Origin: an uncultured Christensenellaceae bacterium
GTDB lineage: Bacteria; Bacillota; Clostridia; Christensenellales; UBA3700
Reading direction: 5' to 3'
Length of the DNA stretch: 6,132 nt
NCBI GenBank assembly: GCA_910588015.1
Contig: CAJUOK010000047.1
Coordinates: forward strand, 1-6,132
Shown here: in pieces, positions 1 through 6,132 of the stretch
How the letters are laid out: every line of letters begins with the position of its first letter
Numbering within the stretch: position 1 is the stretch's first letter
Notes under the pieces: generated by a model
What the model was told of the DNA's origin: nothing
The model's database searches: none
Seen by the model: the letters and a program-made list of their open reading frames with translations, nothing else
Made by a program: the position numbers and the translations under genes

Positions 1-3000
1 TTCTCATAGGCTTCGTCGAGAGTTAAGCGCGGAGCTTTCTCCTTGGGTGCTTTTGCAGGCGCGGTTACTTTTACTTTGACCTCTTTTTCCACCACCTTTT
101 CCACAACTTTCTCTACAGGTACTTCTACCCGCACTTCTTTCTCTACTATCTTCTCAACTTCAACTGGCTTCTCGACCACTTTCTCGACGATTTTTTCTAC
201 CTCGACGGGAACTTCGACTTTGACTTGCTTTTCAACAATCTTTTCTACCGGCACCTCGACGATTTTCTCAACGGGCACTTCGACAATCTTTTCAACTATT
301 TTTTCCGTTGGCTGTATTGCCGCTACTACTTGCGGCTCGCTGTCTTTTTCCAACAGTTTTGCAATAAGCGCCTCTTGATTTCTCATCATCTGTTCAATTC
401 TCTGTTCATTATTTGCCATAATACGCTGTAAATTATCGTCGTTCTTATCAATCAGACGTTGTATTTTTTCATCGGCTCGGCGCATTTCATCTCTGTTCTC
501 TTTTACTACGTCTGCAAGACTTTTTATAATATCGTCATTAACCGAAGCTTGCTGCGGTAACAGTTGTTGCACGCCGGGAAGTAACGCTGTCACGGTTTCG
601 GATATAATTCCTCGCATTTCTTCTGCGCCTACGCCGTAACCGCCCATATATACGCCTTGCGGCATACTTTGTCCTTGCATATTACCTGCATTGCCACTCA
701 TCATTTGCATAAACATATTTCGCATATCTTCGTCTCGACGCCTTGTATCTTCTTCTCTACGCCTGTTTTCCAAATCGTATCTATTTCGTTCAAAGTCCTC
801 CTTACTATAAGACAAATCGTCCTCTGCTTTCATACATCTGTTTTTAGATATTATCATAATTATAAGGCTTACCGCCGCGCATCCCATTAATACACACGCT
901 ATTGCTGTCCACGCTGTCGATGCCAGTCCAAACAACCCTATAGCTCCGGCATAATAGTTTCTGTATCTCTCATCGGCAATTTTGGTAGCTCTCTTACGCC
1001 TACTTTCATAATTTGACGTCTTTGCTAAAAACGCTATAATTAATATTATGCTTATTGCGCTGGCGATTACTTGCCAATATTCTTTTATTATTTCTTCTAT
1101 TTTATCAATATCTATACTTCCACTACCATTAGACTCGTTGCCGCTGTTGGTTCCGCTGTTCATTTCTCCGCTCCCGCCGTTTGGGTCTGCCCCCTCGCCG
1201 TTTGCGTTAAGCGTTATTTTATACTTATACTTTGCTCCTTGTCTTATAAAATAGTTTCCTTCTACTTCTACCGTCACCTCGTATTCGCCAGCGTATATCG
1301 ATTTCGTATAATCGCCTCCGTACTTCAATGTTACTCCCTCAACTGTGTTTCCTTCGCTATCCACTACAGTCGCGCTAGGTCTTTGTAACTTACCGTTAAA
1401 TTCAAACGTATTTTCATCCCATTCTACGCTTATTACATTCATTCCCGCTCTAGGCAATATTACCCAATACCATTCCACATTGTCGTCCAATTCGTAATTA
1501 TTATACCAAATTGCGCTAGGATTTGGAGTTACTGTAACTTTATATGAACCGACTTCACAGGATTCTATGTCGCCGTCCATTATAAAATCTGCCACATAGT
1601 CAAATTTCGTTTCGTCTCCCGCTGCTATTCCTATCACGCCGTTAAGTTTCGGCGAGTGCATAACTCCCTCTTGATATATGAATTCAAAATTATCCCAATC
1701 TGCTATCAAATGGGCTTTCTCTATCTTCCATACTACCGTAACTGACGCTCCGTAAGGCGCGTCCGGATTTTCCCACGAACAATTCTCTATATCGTTCAAC
1801 TTTATTACAGACTTGTAAGTCTTTGCATCTTTACCTTCTGCCGAAGTACTTACCGTCATTACCTTTGAATAAAATCCTGTTAATTCATCGGACAGTTTCT
1901 TGACCGTTCCGTCATATATCAAAGTCTTTTCCAACAGTGGTGTTGCAAACACTGCTTTTACAATTTGAAAAGTATGAGTTTCGCCCTCTTCTATTGAGTA
2001 AGAATCACTTTTTAGCTTTACTTTGATTTTATAGTATCCGCGTTCAATCATTTCTTCCAAAGTTTCGCTTCCTGCCGACTCATACTCAAACTCAACGTCT
2101 TTTGCAGGCATACCGTCTATTAATATTGTTGCATCAGGATGCTGCGCTTCTCCTGTATACATTAACTCTTCTGCGCTCCATACTACTTTTACACCAGTGC
2201 TGTCCAATATTTTGAGAGTTATACGAATATCCTCCGATAGTTTGAAATCCGCATCCAAATCCGGAAACGTTATGATTACGTAATAAGTCCCCGGTCCTGT
2301 CAAATCAGCTTCGTTTACCTCATTTCCTTTCGTGTTTATATATGTATACTTAATTTCGCTAGCAACAGTCTCTCCGTCATAACTTGGATATCTGTCACGA
2401 CGCAATTCGTCCAGCTTTATCACTTCTCCCGTATAAGGTTTTTTTACCTCTCCGTTGTCGTATTGTGCCACTATCCCGCTTATATCAATAGTTTGCTGTC
2501 TCAACGTTATTTCTACATCTAAATCCAACTTTATTCCGTTAAATATATAACTTATATTCACGATGTCTTTTAACTCGTCTTTATTCGTTATATGCAACTT
2601 ATTATCAAGTCTACTGTACTTGATTTCATATTCGCCGAACGCTACTTCTGCCCACTCTTCCAGGTAATCCTGCGTGCCCTTAGTTCCGCCGGTATATAAT
2701 GCCTCAACTTTAAGGTCTCCCGCTTTTAACTCATCAAACGACTTTAGTTCCCTATTAAGTATTTCAATTCTCAAATCCACTATTTTGTCAGCTCTCAAAA
2801 ACTTCGCCGTCATATGCATATTGTTCATTATGACGTCATTGTCAAAATCCCATCTGCTATTCGGTGTAGCCGTCACACTATCTGGCTCCTGCGAATTGTA
2901 ATACCAACCTACAAACAACTCTCCTTCTTTTGTCGGCGGTACAGGTTCGTCTATGTACATTCCATATCTGTATTTTTTTACGTCTTCCCAGCTAGAGCTA

Positions 3001-5741
3001 TCAGTTTTGTAAGACACTTTATATTCTGCCGACATTGTCGTAACCTCTATACTGAACGATTCCCTGATATCAGAATAAGCTATCGCGTATGTTCCTCCTT
3101 CATTCGTCGCCTTCCTATATTCGCTGACTAGTATTGTTTTGCCATCAATTACAAATGCAGGACTTTGTCCGTTCAGCACTTCAGCTAATTTTGGATTATT
3201 TTCCAATTCTTTTGCAAATAGCTTTTCAAACTTCGTCGCCACTGTTTCATACGACAAGTCCCCTTTATATTTTATCGTATCGTCAGTCATTGTTAAATTT
3301 AATTTTTTAGTTGCGTCAAATATGAGCGATAAATACTCAACCTTAAATGCTCCAGAATATACTAACAGCGAGTTATTTTCGTCATATTTTCCTTGATAGT
3401 TTCCGTTATACTTAGCATCTGGTTCAAAACATATATTTGTCGTTACAGTCTTCGTATTCTCGTCTACGTCTCGCTCCTTGATTTCCCCTACATTATATTC
3501 CCACGTTGTTTTTCCGTCTATATATTCCTTATTTCCTCCTACATCGGCATACATCTTGGCAATAGGTATTACGTTATCTTCGTCGTAATACATTCCTACA
3601 TACGCGACTTCTTTTGTAGTTAGGCTCTCTATATAAAGCCTTGCAGGCGTTATCTTTACTTCAGGAGACTCTACGCTTGATTCTCCGTACCATAACGGCT
3701 CTTCTGCTGAATGGTACCCATATTTTAATATATAAATTCCGCTGTCTTTGACGTTCTCCAACTCATATTCATCGCTTATCGACGGCATCTTATCGCTCGT
3801 CGTTTCTCCTGTTTTTTTAAACCACTGATACGTATATGCAGGTGAAGTCATATTGTCAATGTTTATAGAGCTATTTAATGTTACTTTCTGCTTTCTTTCA
3901 TATTCTCTTACATACAAATTGCTATTGCCTGCATCCTGCGTAGCGTTAGCGACAGAAATACTATGAGTTGTATCTCCCGTATATTCCCATACTGCAAATA
4001 AATCGACTTCTCCGGAAATACCTACAGCGTCAGTCAATGGATTTTTCCAACTGTCTTTTTCAGTTGACCATCCGACAAATTTATGGTACTCTGCCCAATC
4101 CGAAGGCTGAACCGTGTCCAAAGCGTTGCCTGCTACAATTTCCTGATAATTCCCTCCGTTTGTCGCCGTGTAACATAATGGCGTCAAAGTTTCCGCTCCG
4201 CTAGCATCTATTGTACGGTTATAGTATCGTACTTTTACAATGAGATAATTTCGCACGGGCGAAGTATCCGGAGTAAACCCGCCAATCTTGTCTGTATCCC
4301 ATATTTGAGAATACTTGTCTTTAAAAAATTCTTTAGCATCCAATAACATTTTATCAGATGAAGAATAATCAAAAGCGCCGGTCAATTTATTTCCGCTCAC
4401 ATAGGCACTGTAATAAGGAACACTATCCGGTTTAACGTAATTGATATTTTTAATTGCATTTCCGTCAACTGTTCTGGCAGTTCCCGGACCGCAGACAGTA
4501 TGAAGAGTATAGTCAGTTCCGCCTGTTTCGATGACGCCCATTCCATAACAGTTCTTTAACGACTGTATTGTAACGCCCGTATAATATCCCAACAGCGGAC
4601 CGCTATTTTCTTTAAGTTCACTTATGGTTTTCATATTATAAACAAAATTTTCCAAACATATAGAATATCTACTTTCAAAACACGCTACAGACGCGCTACT
4701 TGCAGAATTCCAAGCATTGCTTACAGAATTAGTTAGATTGGCAACGCAATCATAAATGAAAATATTTCCTCCGTTAGAACTGTCTCCAAGCAATCCTCCT
4801 ATATGACAGTTCTTACCGCCGTTAATTATATCAATTTGACACTCTGTAGAACAACGATAAAAATATAACGAATCGCCGTTACCGGCAGCGTCCGTGCCTA
4901 CAAGTCCTCCCATTCCGTTATGCGCATAATACGTAGCGAGGTCAGAGTAAATTACGCCTGATGTATGACAATTTAGGTAAATTGTATCGCCTATAGCTCG
5001 CCCAACAAGTCCTCCTGTATCAGCATTTCCACGTTCACCGCTGTAATTGTTTGTATGTTTTGGCATCTGCCTAAAACTAAAATTCTCGACTATTAAATCA
5101 GTAATCATTGCATCTGTAATATTGCAAAATACACCGTATCCATACGGACATTGAGAACCTGACAACGGAAATTGAACATATTCCGCGCCATTCCAATATA
5201 GCCATCCCGAGCCGTTAATGGAAATATTTTTAAGCTTTTTACCCATACCAAAAAAATTTCCGTTGAAAAAACGTACAGGATGAAATATTTCGTCAGTAAA
5301 ATCCAAATCATTTGCCAATACAAAATACTTTCCGCTACCGTAATTAGGTATGCTACCGTTATCAAGATTCCTTGCAAACATATCCCACTCCGCTATAGTT
5401 GAAATAACATATGGATTTTCAATACTACCGCGATTAGAGCTATTTTTAGATATTTTTTGTAAAGATAAATCTCCGTAAATCGAAGTTGGATTACCCGCCC
5501 TATAATCGTCTATTAAGTTCTTATCCGTATAAACGTAAGTCAATCCATCGTTAAACTCACCCATACCGTCTGCATTTGAAGTTACAGAAATTGTTATAAT
5601 ATCTAACGAATTGTCATCTAGCATATTAGGCATAGATATCTCAACTGGTATACACACGCACAATAAGCTTACTATTATGCATATCAATATTATTAATATT
5701 GCGCACTTTAAATACTTGAATTTTGTTTTATCTAAATTCAT
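1..5741 (-). CDS. Giant multidomain membrane-anchored surface protein (adhesin-like), 3' end outside window
   Basis: One frame stays open for 1913 codons from the ATG at 5741 and leaves the left edge without a stop. The start is supported by GAGAGG six bases upstream and an in-frame TAA at 5889-5891; no ATG lies between. Residues 13-31 are hydrophobic (signal peptide or anchor, no clear lipobox). Residues 105-115 read GSIENPYVIST, typical of the start of GLUG proteins. GLUG-like GGLVG/GGLLG motifs begin at 243, 278 and 315, with a degenerate one at 381. InlB/Listeria-Bacteroides-type repeats span about 498-587 (FVGW, FAVWEY) and 905-983 (second FVGW). An Ig-like domain (YQWF at 638, DSGIY at 666) covers about 590-700, a Big_3-like domain 986-1081, and MBG-like domains 1082-1515. 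Then come a G/N/S linker, membrane helices (1556-1573, 1598-1631), coiled coils and a Val/Glu/Lys tail. A role in adhesion is inferred; the ligand is unknown and I recognise no named gene. There is no LPXTG motif in the visible part. Confidence 0.93.
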   Translation of the reverse strand, partial: MNLDKTKFKYLKCAILIILICIIVSLLCVCIPVEISMPNMLDDNSLDIITISVTSNADGMGEFNDGLTYVYTDKNLIDDYRAGNPTSIYGDLSLQKISKNSSNRGSIENPYVISTIAEWDMFARNLDNGSIPNYGSGKYFVLANDLDFTDEIFHPVRFFNGNFFGMGKKLKNISINGSGWLYWNGAEYVQFPLSGSQCPYGYGVFCNITDAMITDLIVENFSFRQMPKHTNNYSGERGNADTGGLVGRAIGDTIYLNCHTSGVIYSDLATYYAHNGMGGLVGTDAAGNGDSLYFYRCSTECQIDIINGGKNCHIGGLLGDSSNGGNIFIYDCVANLTNSVSNAWNSASSASVACFESRYSICLENFVYNMKTISELKENSGPLLGYYTGVTIQSLKNCYGMGVIETGGTDYTLHTVCGPGTARTVDGNAIKNINYVKPDSVPYYSAYVSGNKLTGAFDYSSSDKMLLDAKEFFKDKYSQIWDTDKIGGFTPDTSPVRNYLIVKVRYYNRTIDASGAETLTPLCYTATNGGNYQEIVAGNALDTVQPSDWAEYHKFVGWSTEKDSWKNPLTDAVGISGEVDLFAVWEYTGDTTHSISVANATQDAGNSNLYVREYERKQKVTLNSSINIDNMTSPAYTYQWFKKTGETTSDKMPSISDEYELENVKDSGIYILKYGYHSAEEPLWYGESSVESPEVKITPARLYIESLTTKEVAYVGMYYDEDNVIPIAKMYADVGGNKEYIDGKTTWEYNVGEIKERDVDENTKTVTTNICFEPDAKYNGNYQGKYDENNSLLVYSGAFKVEYLSLIFDATKKLNLTMTDDTIKYKGDLSYETVATKFEKLFAKELENNPKLAEVLNGQSPAFVIDGKTILVSEYRKATNEGGTYAIAYSDIRESFSIEVTTMSAEYKVSYKTDSSSWEDVKKYRYGMYIDEPVPPTKEGELFVGWYYNSQEPDSVTATPNSRWDFDNDVIMNNMHMTAKFLRADKIVDLRIEILNRELKSFDELKAGDLKVEALYTGGTKGTQDYLEEWAEVAFGEYEIKYSRLDNKLHITNKDELKDIVNISYIFNGIKLDLDVEITLRQQTIDISGIVAQYDNGEVKKPYTGEVIKLDELRRDRYPSYDGETVASEIKYTYINTKGNEVNEADLTGPGTYYVIITFPDLDADFKLSEDIRITLKILDSTGVKVVWSAEELMYTGEAQHPDATILIDGMPAKDVEFEYESAGSETLEEMIERGYYKIKVKLKSDSYSIEEGETHTFQIVKAVFATPLLEKTLIYDGTVKKLSDELTGFYSKVMTVSTSAEGKDAKTYKSVIKLNDIENCSWENPDAPYGASVTVVWKIEKAHLIADWDNFEFIYQEGVMHSPKLNGVIGIAAGDETKFDYVADFIMDGDIESCEVGSYKVTVTPNPSAIWYNNYELDDNVEWYWVILPRAGMNVISVEWDENTFEFNGKLQRPSATVVDSEGNTVEGVTLKYGGDYTKSIYAGEYEVTVEVEGNYFIRQGAKYKYKITLNANGEGADPNGGSGEMNSGTNSGNESNGSGSIDIDKIEEIIKEYWQVIASAISIILIIAFLAKTSNYESRRKRATKIADERYRNYYAGAIGLFGLASTAWTAIACVLMGCAAVSLIIMIISKNRCMKAEDDLSYSKEDFERNRYDLENRRREEDTRRRDEDMRNMFMQMMSGNAGNMQGQSMPQGVYMGGYGVGAEEMRGIISETVTALLPGVQQLLPQQASVNDDIIKSLADVVKENRDEMRRADEKIQRLIDKNDDNLQRIMANNEQRIEQMMRNQEALIAKLLEKDSEPQVVAAIQPTEKIVEKIVEVPVEKIVEVPVEKIVEKQVKVEVPVEVEKIVEKVVEKPVEVEKIVEKEVRVEVPVEKVVEKVVEKEVKVKVTAPAKAPKEKAPRLTLDEAYE
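66..305 (-). repeat. Val/Glu/Lys repeat tail (EKIVEVPVEK type)
   Basis: Residues 1813-1892 are almost entirely short variants of VEKIVEK, VEVPVEK and VEKEVKVEVP. The DNA is correspondingly repetitive but not identical between units, because synonymous codons vary (GTC/GTT/GTA/GTG, AAA/AAG). This argues for old repeats kept at protein level rather than recent slippage. Similar VEK/VPVEK repeats occur as extended spacer regions in many bacterial surface or cytoskeletal-like proteins. Here they lie after the membrane helices and a coiled coil, so they are probably cytoplasmic. After them the sequence turns to Ala/Pro/Lys and then RLTLDEAYE at the window edge. Confidence 0.85.
849..1076 (-). other. 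C-terminal membrane segments with basic loop
   Basis: Residues 1556-1573 (WQVIASAISIILIIAFLA) form a transmembrane helix directly after an extracellular-looking Gly/Asn/Ser linker (about 1512-1545). A basic stretch with SRRKRATK follows, then a 34-residue hydrophobic run (1598-1631) ending in KNR. Positive-inside reasoning puts the basic loop in the cytoplasm. The long run could be a single helix or a tight two-helix hairpin. The hairpin would keep the charged C-terminal region cytoplasmic and is my preferred reading. Confidence 0.7.
1197..2498 (-). repeat. Array of about five MBG/Ig-like domains in the surface protein
   Basis: Residues about 1082-1515 show a recurring pattern of a Y/F-[TDN]-G turn followed by a G-x-Y strand. 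Examples are KPYTGEVIKL (1101) with GPGTYYVIITF (1149), LMYTGEAQHP (1193) with RGYYKIKV, IYDGTVKKL, FEFIYQEGVMHSP with VGSYKVTVTP, and FEFNGKLQRP (1446) with AGEYEVTVEVEGNYF (1484). This pattern is typical of MBG-type bacterial Ig-like domains, which serve as rigid stalks. Copies are strongly diverged, so the array is old or under diversifying pressure. Boundaries are approximate. Confidence 0.6.
2793..3029 (-). repeat. InlB/Listeria-Bacteroides-type repeat, copy 2
   Basis: Residues about 905-983 repeat the pattern of copy 1: an opening strand (EYKVSYKTD), a proline turn (EPVPPTKEG), LFVGWYYN with W946, RWDFDNDVI with W964, and a closing MTAKFLRAD. In place of the usual AxW ending it has AKF, a common variant. 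The two copies are separated by the Ig-like domain and about 200 residues without clear assignment, so they are not a simple tandem duplication. Confidence 0.7.
3981..4250 (-). repeat. InlB/Listeria-Bacteroides-type repeat, copy 1
   Basis: Residues about 498-587 open with a strand (LIVKVRYYN), pass through HKFVGWSTEKDSW at about 553-565, and end with DLFAVWEY around W585. The FxGW core followed by a terminal AxW is the hallmark of the InlB B-repeat/Flg_new family found in Gram-positive surface proteins. It is a compact extracellular spacer or ligand-binding module. Confidence 0.75.
4554..5024 (-). repeat. GLUG-motif region (protein repeat within the surface protein)
   Basis: Residues about 240-396 contain three clear GLUG-type motifs, GGLVG at 243, GGLVG at 278 and GGLLG at 315, each followed by an aromatic or hydrophobic strand and a Cys-containing turn (LNCHTSG, YRCSTEC, YDCVANL). 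A fourth, weaker copy (GPLLG at 381, then LKNCYGMG) follows. In known families GLUG repeats form right-handed beta-helix folds on secreted or cell-surface proteins, often adhesins or proteases. The spacing of 35 to 66 residues fits such a solenoid. Identification is by motif reading only. Confidence 0.75.
5634..5741 (-). other. N-terminal signal peptide or signal anchor of the surface protein
   Basis: The first 12 residues are lysine-rich (MNLDKTKFKYLK). They are followed by an uninterrupted hydrophobic core (CAILIILICIIVSLLCVC, residues 13-30), the normal layout of a Sec export signal. Cysteines at 28 and 30 do not sit in a good lipobox, because small residues are missing at the preceding positions. 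No clear A-x-A cleavage site is visible either. The segment could be a cleaved signal or stay as an N-terminal membrane anchor; the sequence alone does not decide. Confidence 0.8.
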
Positions 5742-5747
5742 ACTTTT

Positions 5748-5753
5748 CCTCTC
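5748..5753 (-). promoter_or_regulatory. Ribosome binding site of the surface protein gene
   Basis: GAGAGG lies six bases before the ATG at 5741 and decides the start. It sits in the loop of a possible 5-bp hairpin (TACTT pairing with AAGTA, the last A being that of the ATG). That hairpin is too weak to claim regulation. Confidence 0.8.
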
Positions 5754-5822
5754 AAGTACCTTATATTGGATTAGATTTCGCGACCAGCTCAAAATTACAA
5801 TTAATAATTTCAACTTAGCGTA

Positions 5823-5849
5823 TTCCAAAAAAGGTATACTTTTACTGAC
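5823..5849 (+). repeat. Left inverted repeat arm of the switch (27 bp)
   Basis: Begins TTCCAAAAAAGG and ends CTTTTACTGAC. Its reverse complement matches 5930-5956 at 26 of 27 positions; the single difference is G5833 against T5946. Matching breaks immediately on both sides (5822/5957 and 5850/5929). The arm is roughly centred on GTATAC (5834-5839), giving it partial dyad symmetry. Confidence 0.92.
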
Positions 5850-5858
5850 CCAAAGGTA

Positions 5859-5887
5859 TTGCAAAATAACGTATCGTGAACTATAAT
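5859..5887 (+). promoter_or_regulatory. Sigma-A type promoter inside the invertible segment, facing away from the surface gene
   Basis: The -35 box TTGCAA (5859-5864), a 17-bp spacer and a perfect -10 box TATAAT (5882-5887) lie on the plus strand. Transcription would start near 5894 and run right, where no plus-strand gene follows for at least 240 bp, to the end of the window. The promoter therefore makes most sense after inversion, when it would drive the minus-strand surface gene. It could alternatively serve a gene beyond the right edge. Confidence 0.65.
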
Positions 5888-5894
5888 ATTATTG

Positions 5895-5929
5895 AAAAAA
5901 TATGCCGTTTCGCGCTATGCAAAACGGCA
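5895..5929 (-). terminator. Rho-independent terminator facing the surface gene, inside the switch
   Basis: Read on the minus strand, TGCCGTTT (5929-5922) pairs with AAACGGCA (5910-5903). A G-U pair (5921/5911) and two GC pairs extend this to an 11-bp stem with a 5-base loop. TATTTTTT (5902-5895) follows directly. On the plus strand the same hairpin has a C-A mismatch and no adjacent T-run, so it is built to work on the minus strand. It would stop read-through coming from the right before it reaches the gene. Confidence 0.7.
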
Positions 5930-5956
5930 GTCAGTAAAAGTATACTTTTTTTGGAA
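5930..5956 (-). repeat. Right inverted repeat arm of the switch (27 bp)
   Basis: On the plus strand it begins GTCAGTAAAAG and ends TTTTTTTGGAA. It contains a perfect 14-bp palindrome, AAAAGTATACTTTT (5936-5949). In the left arm the same core is broken by the one differing base. A palindromic core inside a 27-bp site is what two inverted recombinase half-sites would look like, though it could also be a dimeric repressor operator. Confidence 0.92.
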
Positions 5957-6057
5957 AATCGTTTATTTGTATATAATATTTATTAAAAAAGAAAATTAAA
6001 GAGTATGAAAAAATTAATAATTTGAGGCATATATATTTATCTGGCGTAACACAAAAT
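5957..6057. other. AT-rich intergenic stretch without a recognisable gene
   Basis: This stretch is dominated by A and T runs. It holds a TATAAT at 5972-5977 without a good -35 partner at 16-18 bp, and a seven-codon plus-strand ATG frame at 6004 that stops at once. No RNA gene or coding sequence is visible. Confidence 0.6.
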
Positions 6058-6132
6058 ATGAGATTTCTCTATTGCACTGCGTTTCAGTCGTAAGGAGCGA
6101 AGCGACAGCATAGCGAGCAAGCAGTTGCGTCT
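6058..6132. repeat. Possible edge of a dispersed intergenic repeat
   Basis: Composition switches from very AT-rich to roughly half GC. The stretch starts with ATGAGATTTCTC and contains AGCGA three times (6096, 6101, 6112) within short GCGA/GCAAGCAG-like units. GAGATTTCTC next to GCGAAGCGA-type words resembles interspersed repeats I associate with gut Clostridia intergenic regions, but this is recall, not a search. The element continues past the right edge. It is open for about 31 codons on the minus strand but has no protein-like features. Confidence 0.35.

Larger units (their letters stand above)
5823..5956. promoter_or_regulatory. Putative invertible promoter switch (inverton) upstream of the surface protein gene
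   Basis: Two 27-bp inverted repeats enclose 80 bp that contain a near-consensus promoter on the plus strand and a rho-independent terminator on the minus strand. The segment ends 81 bp before the start codon of the giant minus-strand surface gene. As read here, the promoter faces away from the gene and the terminator faces toward it, which would be an OFF state. Inversion about the centre (between 5889 and 5890) would place the -10 box at 5892-5897 on the minus strand, giving a leader of roughly 140 nt. Known phase-variable surface genes (for example fimS in E. coli, the cwpV and flagellar switches of Clostridioides difficile, and Bacteroides capsule loci) use this layout. Inversion itself is inferred. 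A MITE or an ordinary long hairpin are alternatives. Confidence 0.6.

Noticed and set aside
43..378. 111-codon plus-strand frame rich in Phe-Ser-Thr (FSTTFSTIFST pattern)
   Set aside because: It is the exact antisense of the VEK repeat tract; its repetitiveness follows from the GAA/GTN/AAA codons opposite. It has no sign of a ribosome binding site of its own.
5105..5377. 90-codon minus-strand frame overlapping the N-terminal region
   Set aside because: Lies in another frame of the same strand within the continuous large gene and shows no domain or independent ribosome binding site.
5801..5828. Weak minus-strand promoter-like pair outside the switch (TTGGAA, 16 bp, TATTAA)
   Set aside because: Each box matches consensus at only about four of six positions in AT-rich DNA. 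If real, it would give the gene orientation-independent transcription, so it is worth remembering when testing the switch.
5611..5886. 91-codon plus-strand frame across the start of the gene and the left half of the switch
   Set aside because: Antisense to the signal-peptide region, runs through the repeat arm and promoter, and has low-complexity AT-driven content.
5823..5956. Reading the 134-bp element as a MITE
   Set aside because: The terminal inverted repeats fit, but no target-site duplication is visible at the flanks, and a promoter plus terminator in opposite sense next to a surface gene fit a switch better. Not excluded.
6004..6024. Tiny plus-strand ATG frame after AAAGAGT
   Set aside because: Only six codons before TGA; the purine-rich upstream sequence is part of the general AT-rich run.
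5911..6114. Shared 8-mer GCATAGCG in the terminator loop (minus strand) and at 6107-6114
   Set aside because: Too short to show relatedness; likely chance.

Overview
The window looks like part of a low-GC Gram-positive (Bacillota, probably Clostridia-type) genome, most likely a gut or other host-associated lineage. This rests on an AT-rich non-coding region, a purine-rich GAGAGG ribosome binding site, and a giant surface protein built from GLUG, InlB/Listeria-Bacteroides-type, Ig-like and MBG-like modules. All tryptophans are TGG and no in-frame TGA occurs, so the normal bacterial code applies. The taxonomic placement is inference; no marker gene is present.

Positions 1-5741 are one uninterrupted minus-strand reading frame. 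It starts at an ATG at 5741 and runs off the left edge after 1913 full codons with no stop. It encodes a giant membrane-anchored surface protein. The order is: N-terminal hydrophobic segment, GLUG-containing beta-helix-like region, InlB-type repeat, Ig-like domain, second InlB-type repeat, bacterial Ig-like domain, a tandem array of about five MBG-like domains, Gly/Asn/Ser linker, membrane segments, coiled coil, and a long Val/Glu/Lys repeat tail. The many short plus-strand frames over this region are antisense shadows.

Positions 5742-6132 carry no gene. The stretch holds what looks like a DNA-inversion switch. Two 27-bp inverted repeats that match at 26 positions (5823-5849 and 5930-5956) bracket 80 bp. 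Inside are a near-consensus sigma-A promoter (TTGCAA, 17 bp, TATAAT) pointing away from the surface-protein gene, and a rho-independent terminator pointing toward it. In this orientation both elements argue that the gene is OFF. Flipping the segment would aim the promoter at the gene, about 140 nt upstream of the ATG, and turn the terminator away. The layout resembles known phase-variable invertible promoters in front of bacterial surface genes. No recombinase gene lies in the window, and inversion is not shown by a single sequence.

To the right of the switch, 5957-6057 is very AT-rich and featureless. From about 6058 the composition jumps to GC-richer sequence with AGCGA subrepeats, possibly the edge of a dispersed intergenic repeat.
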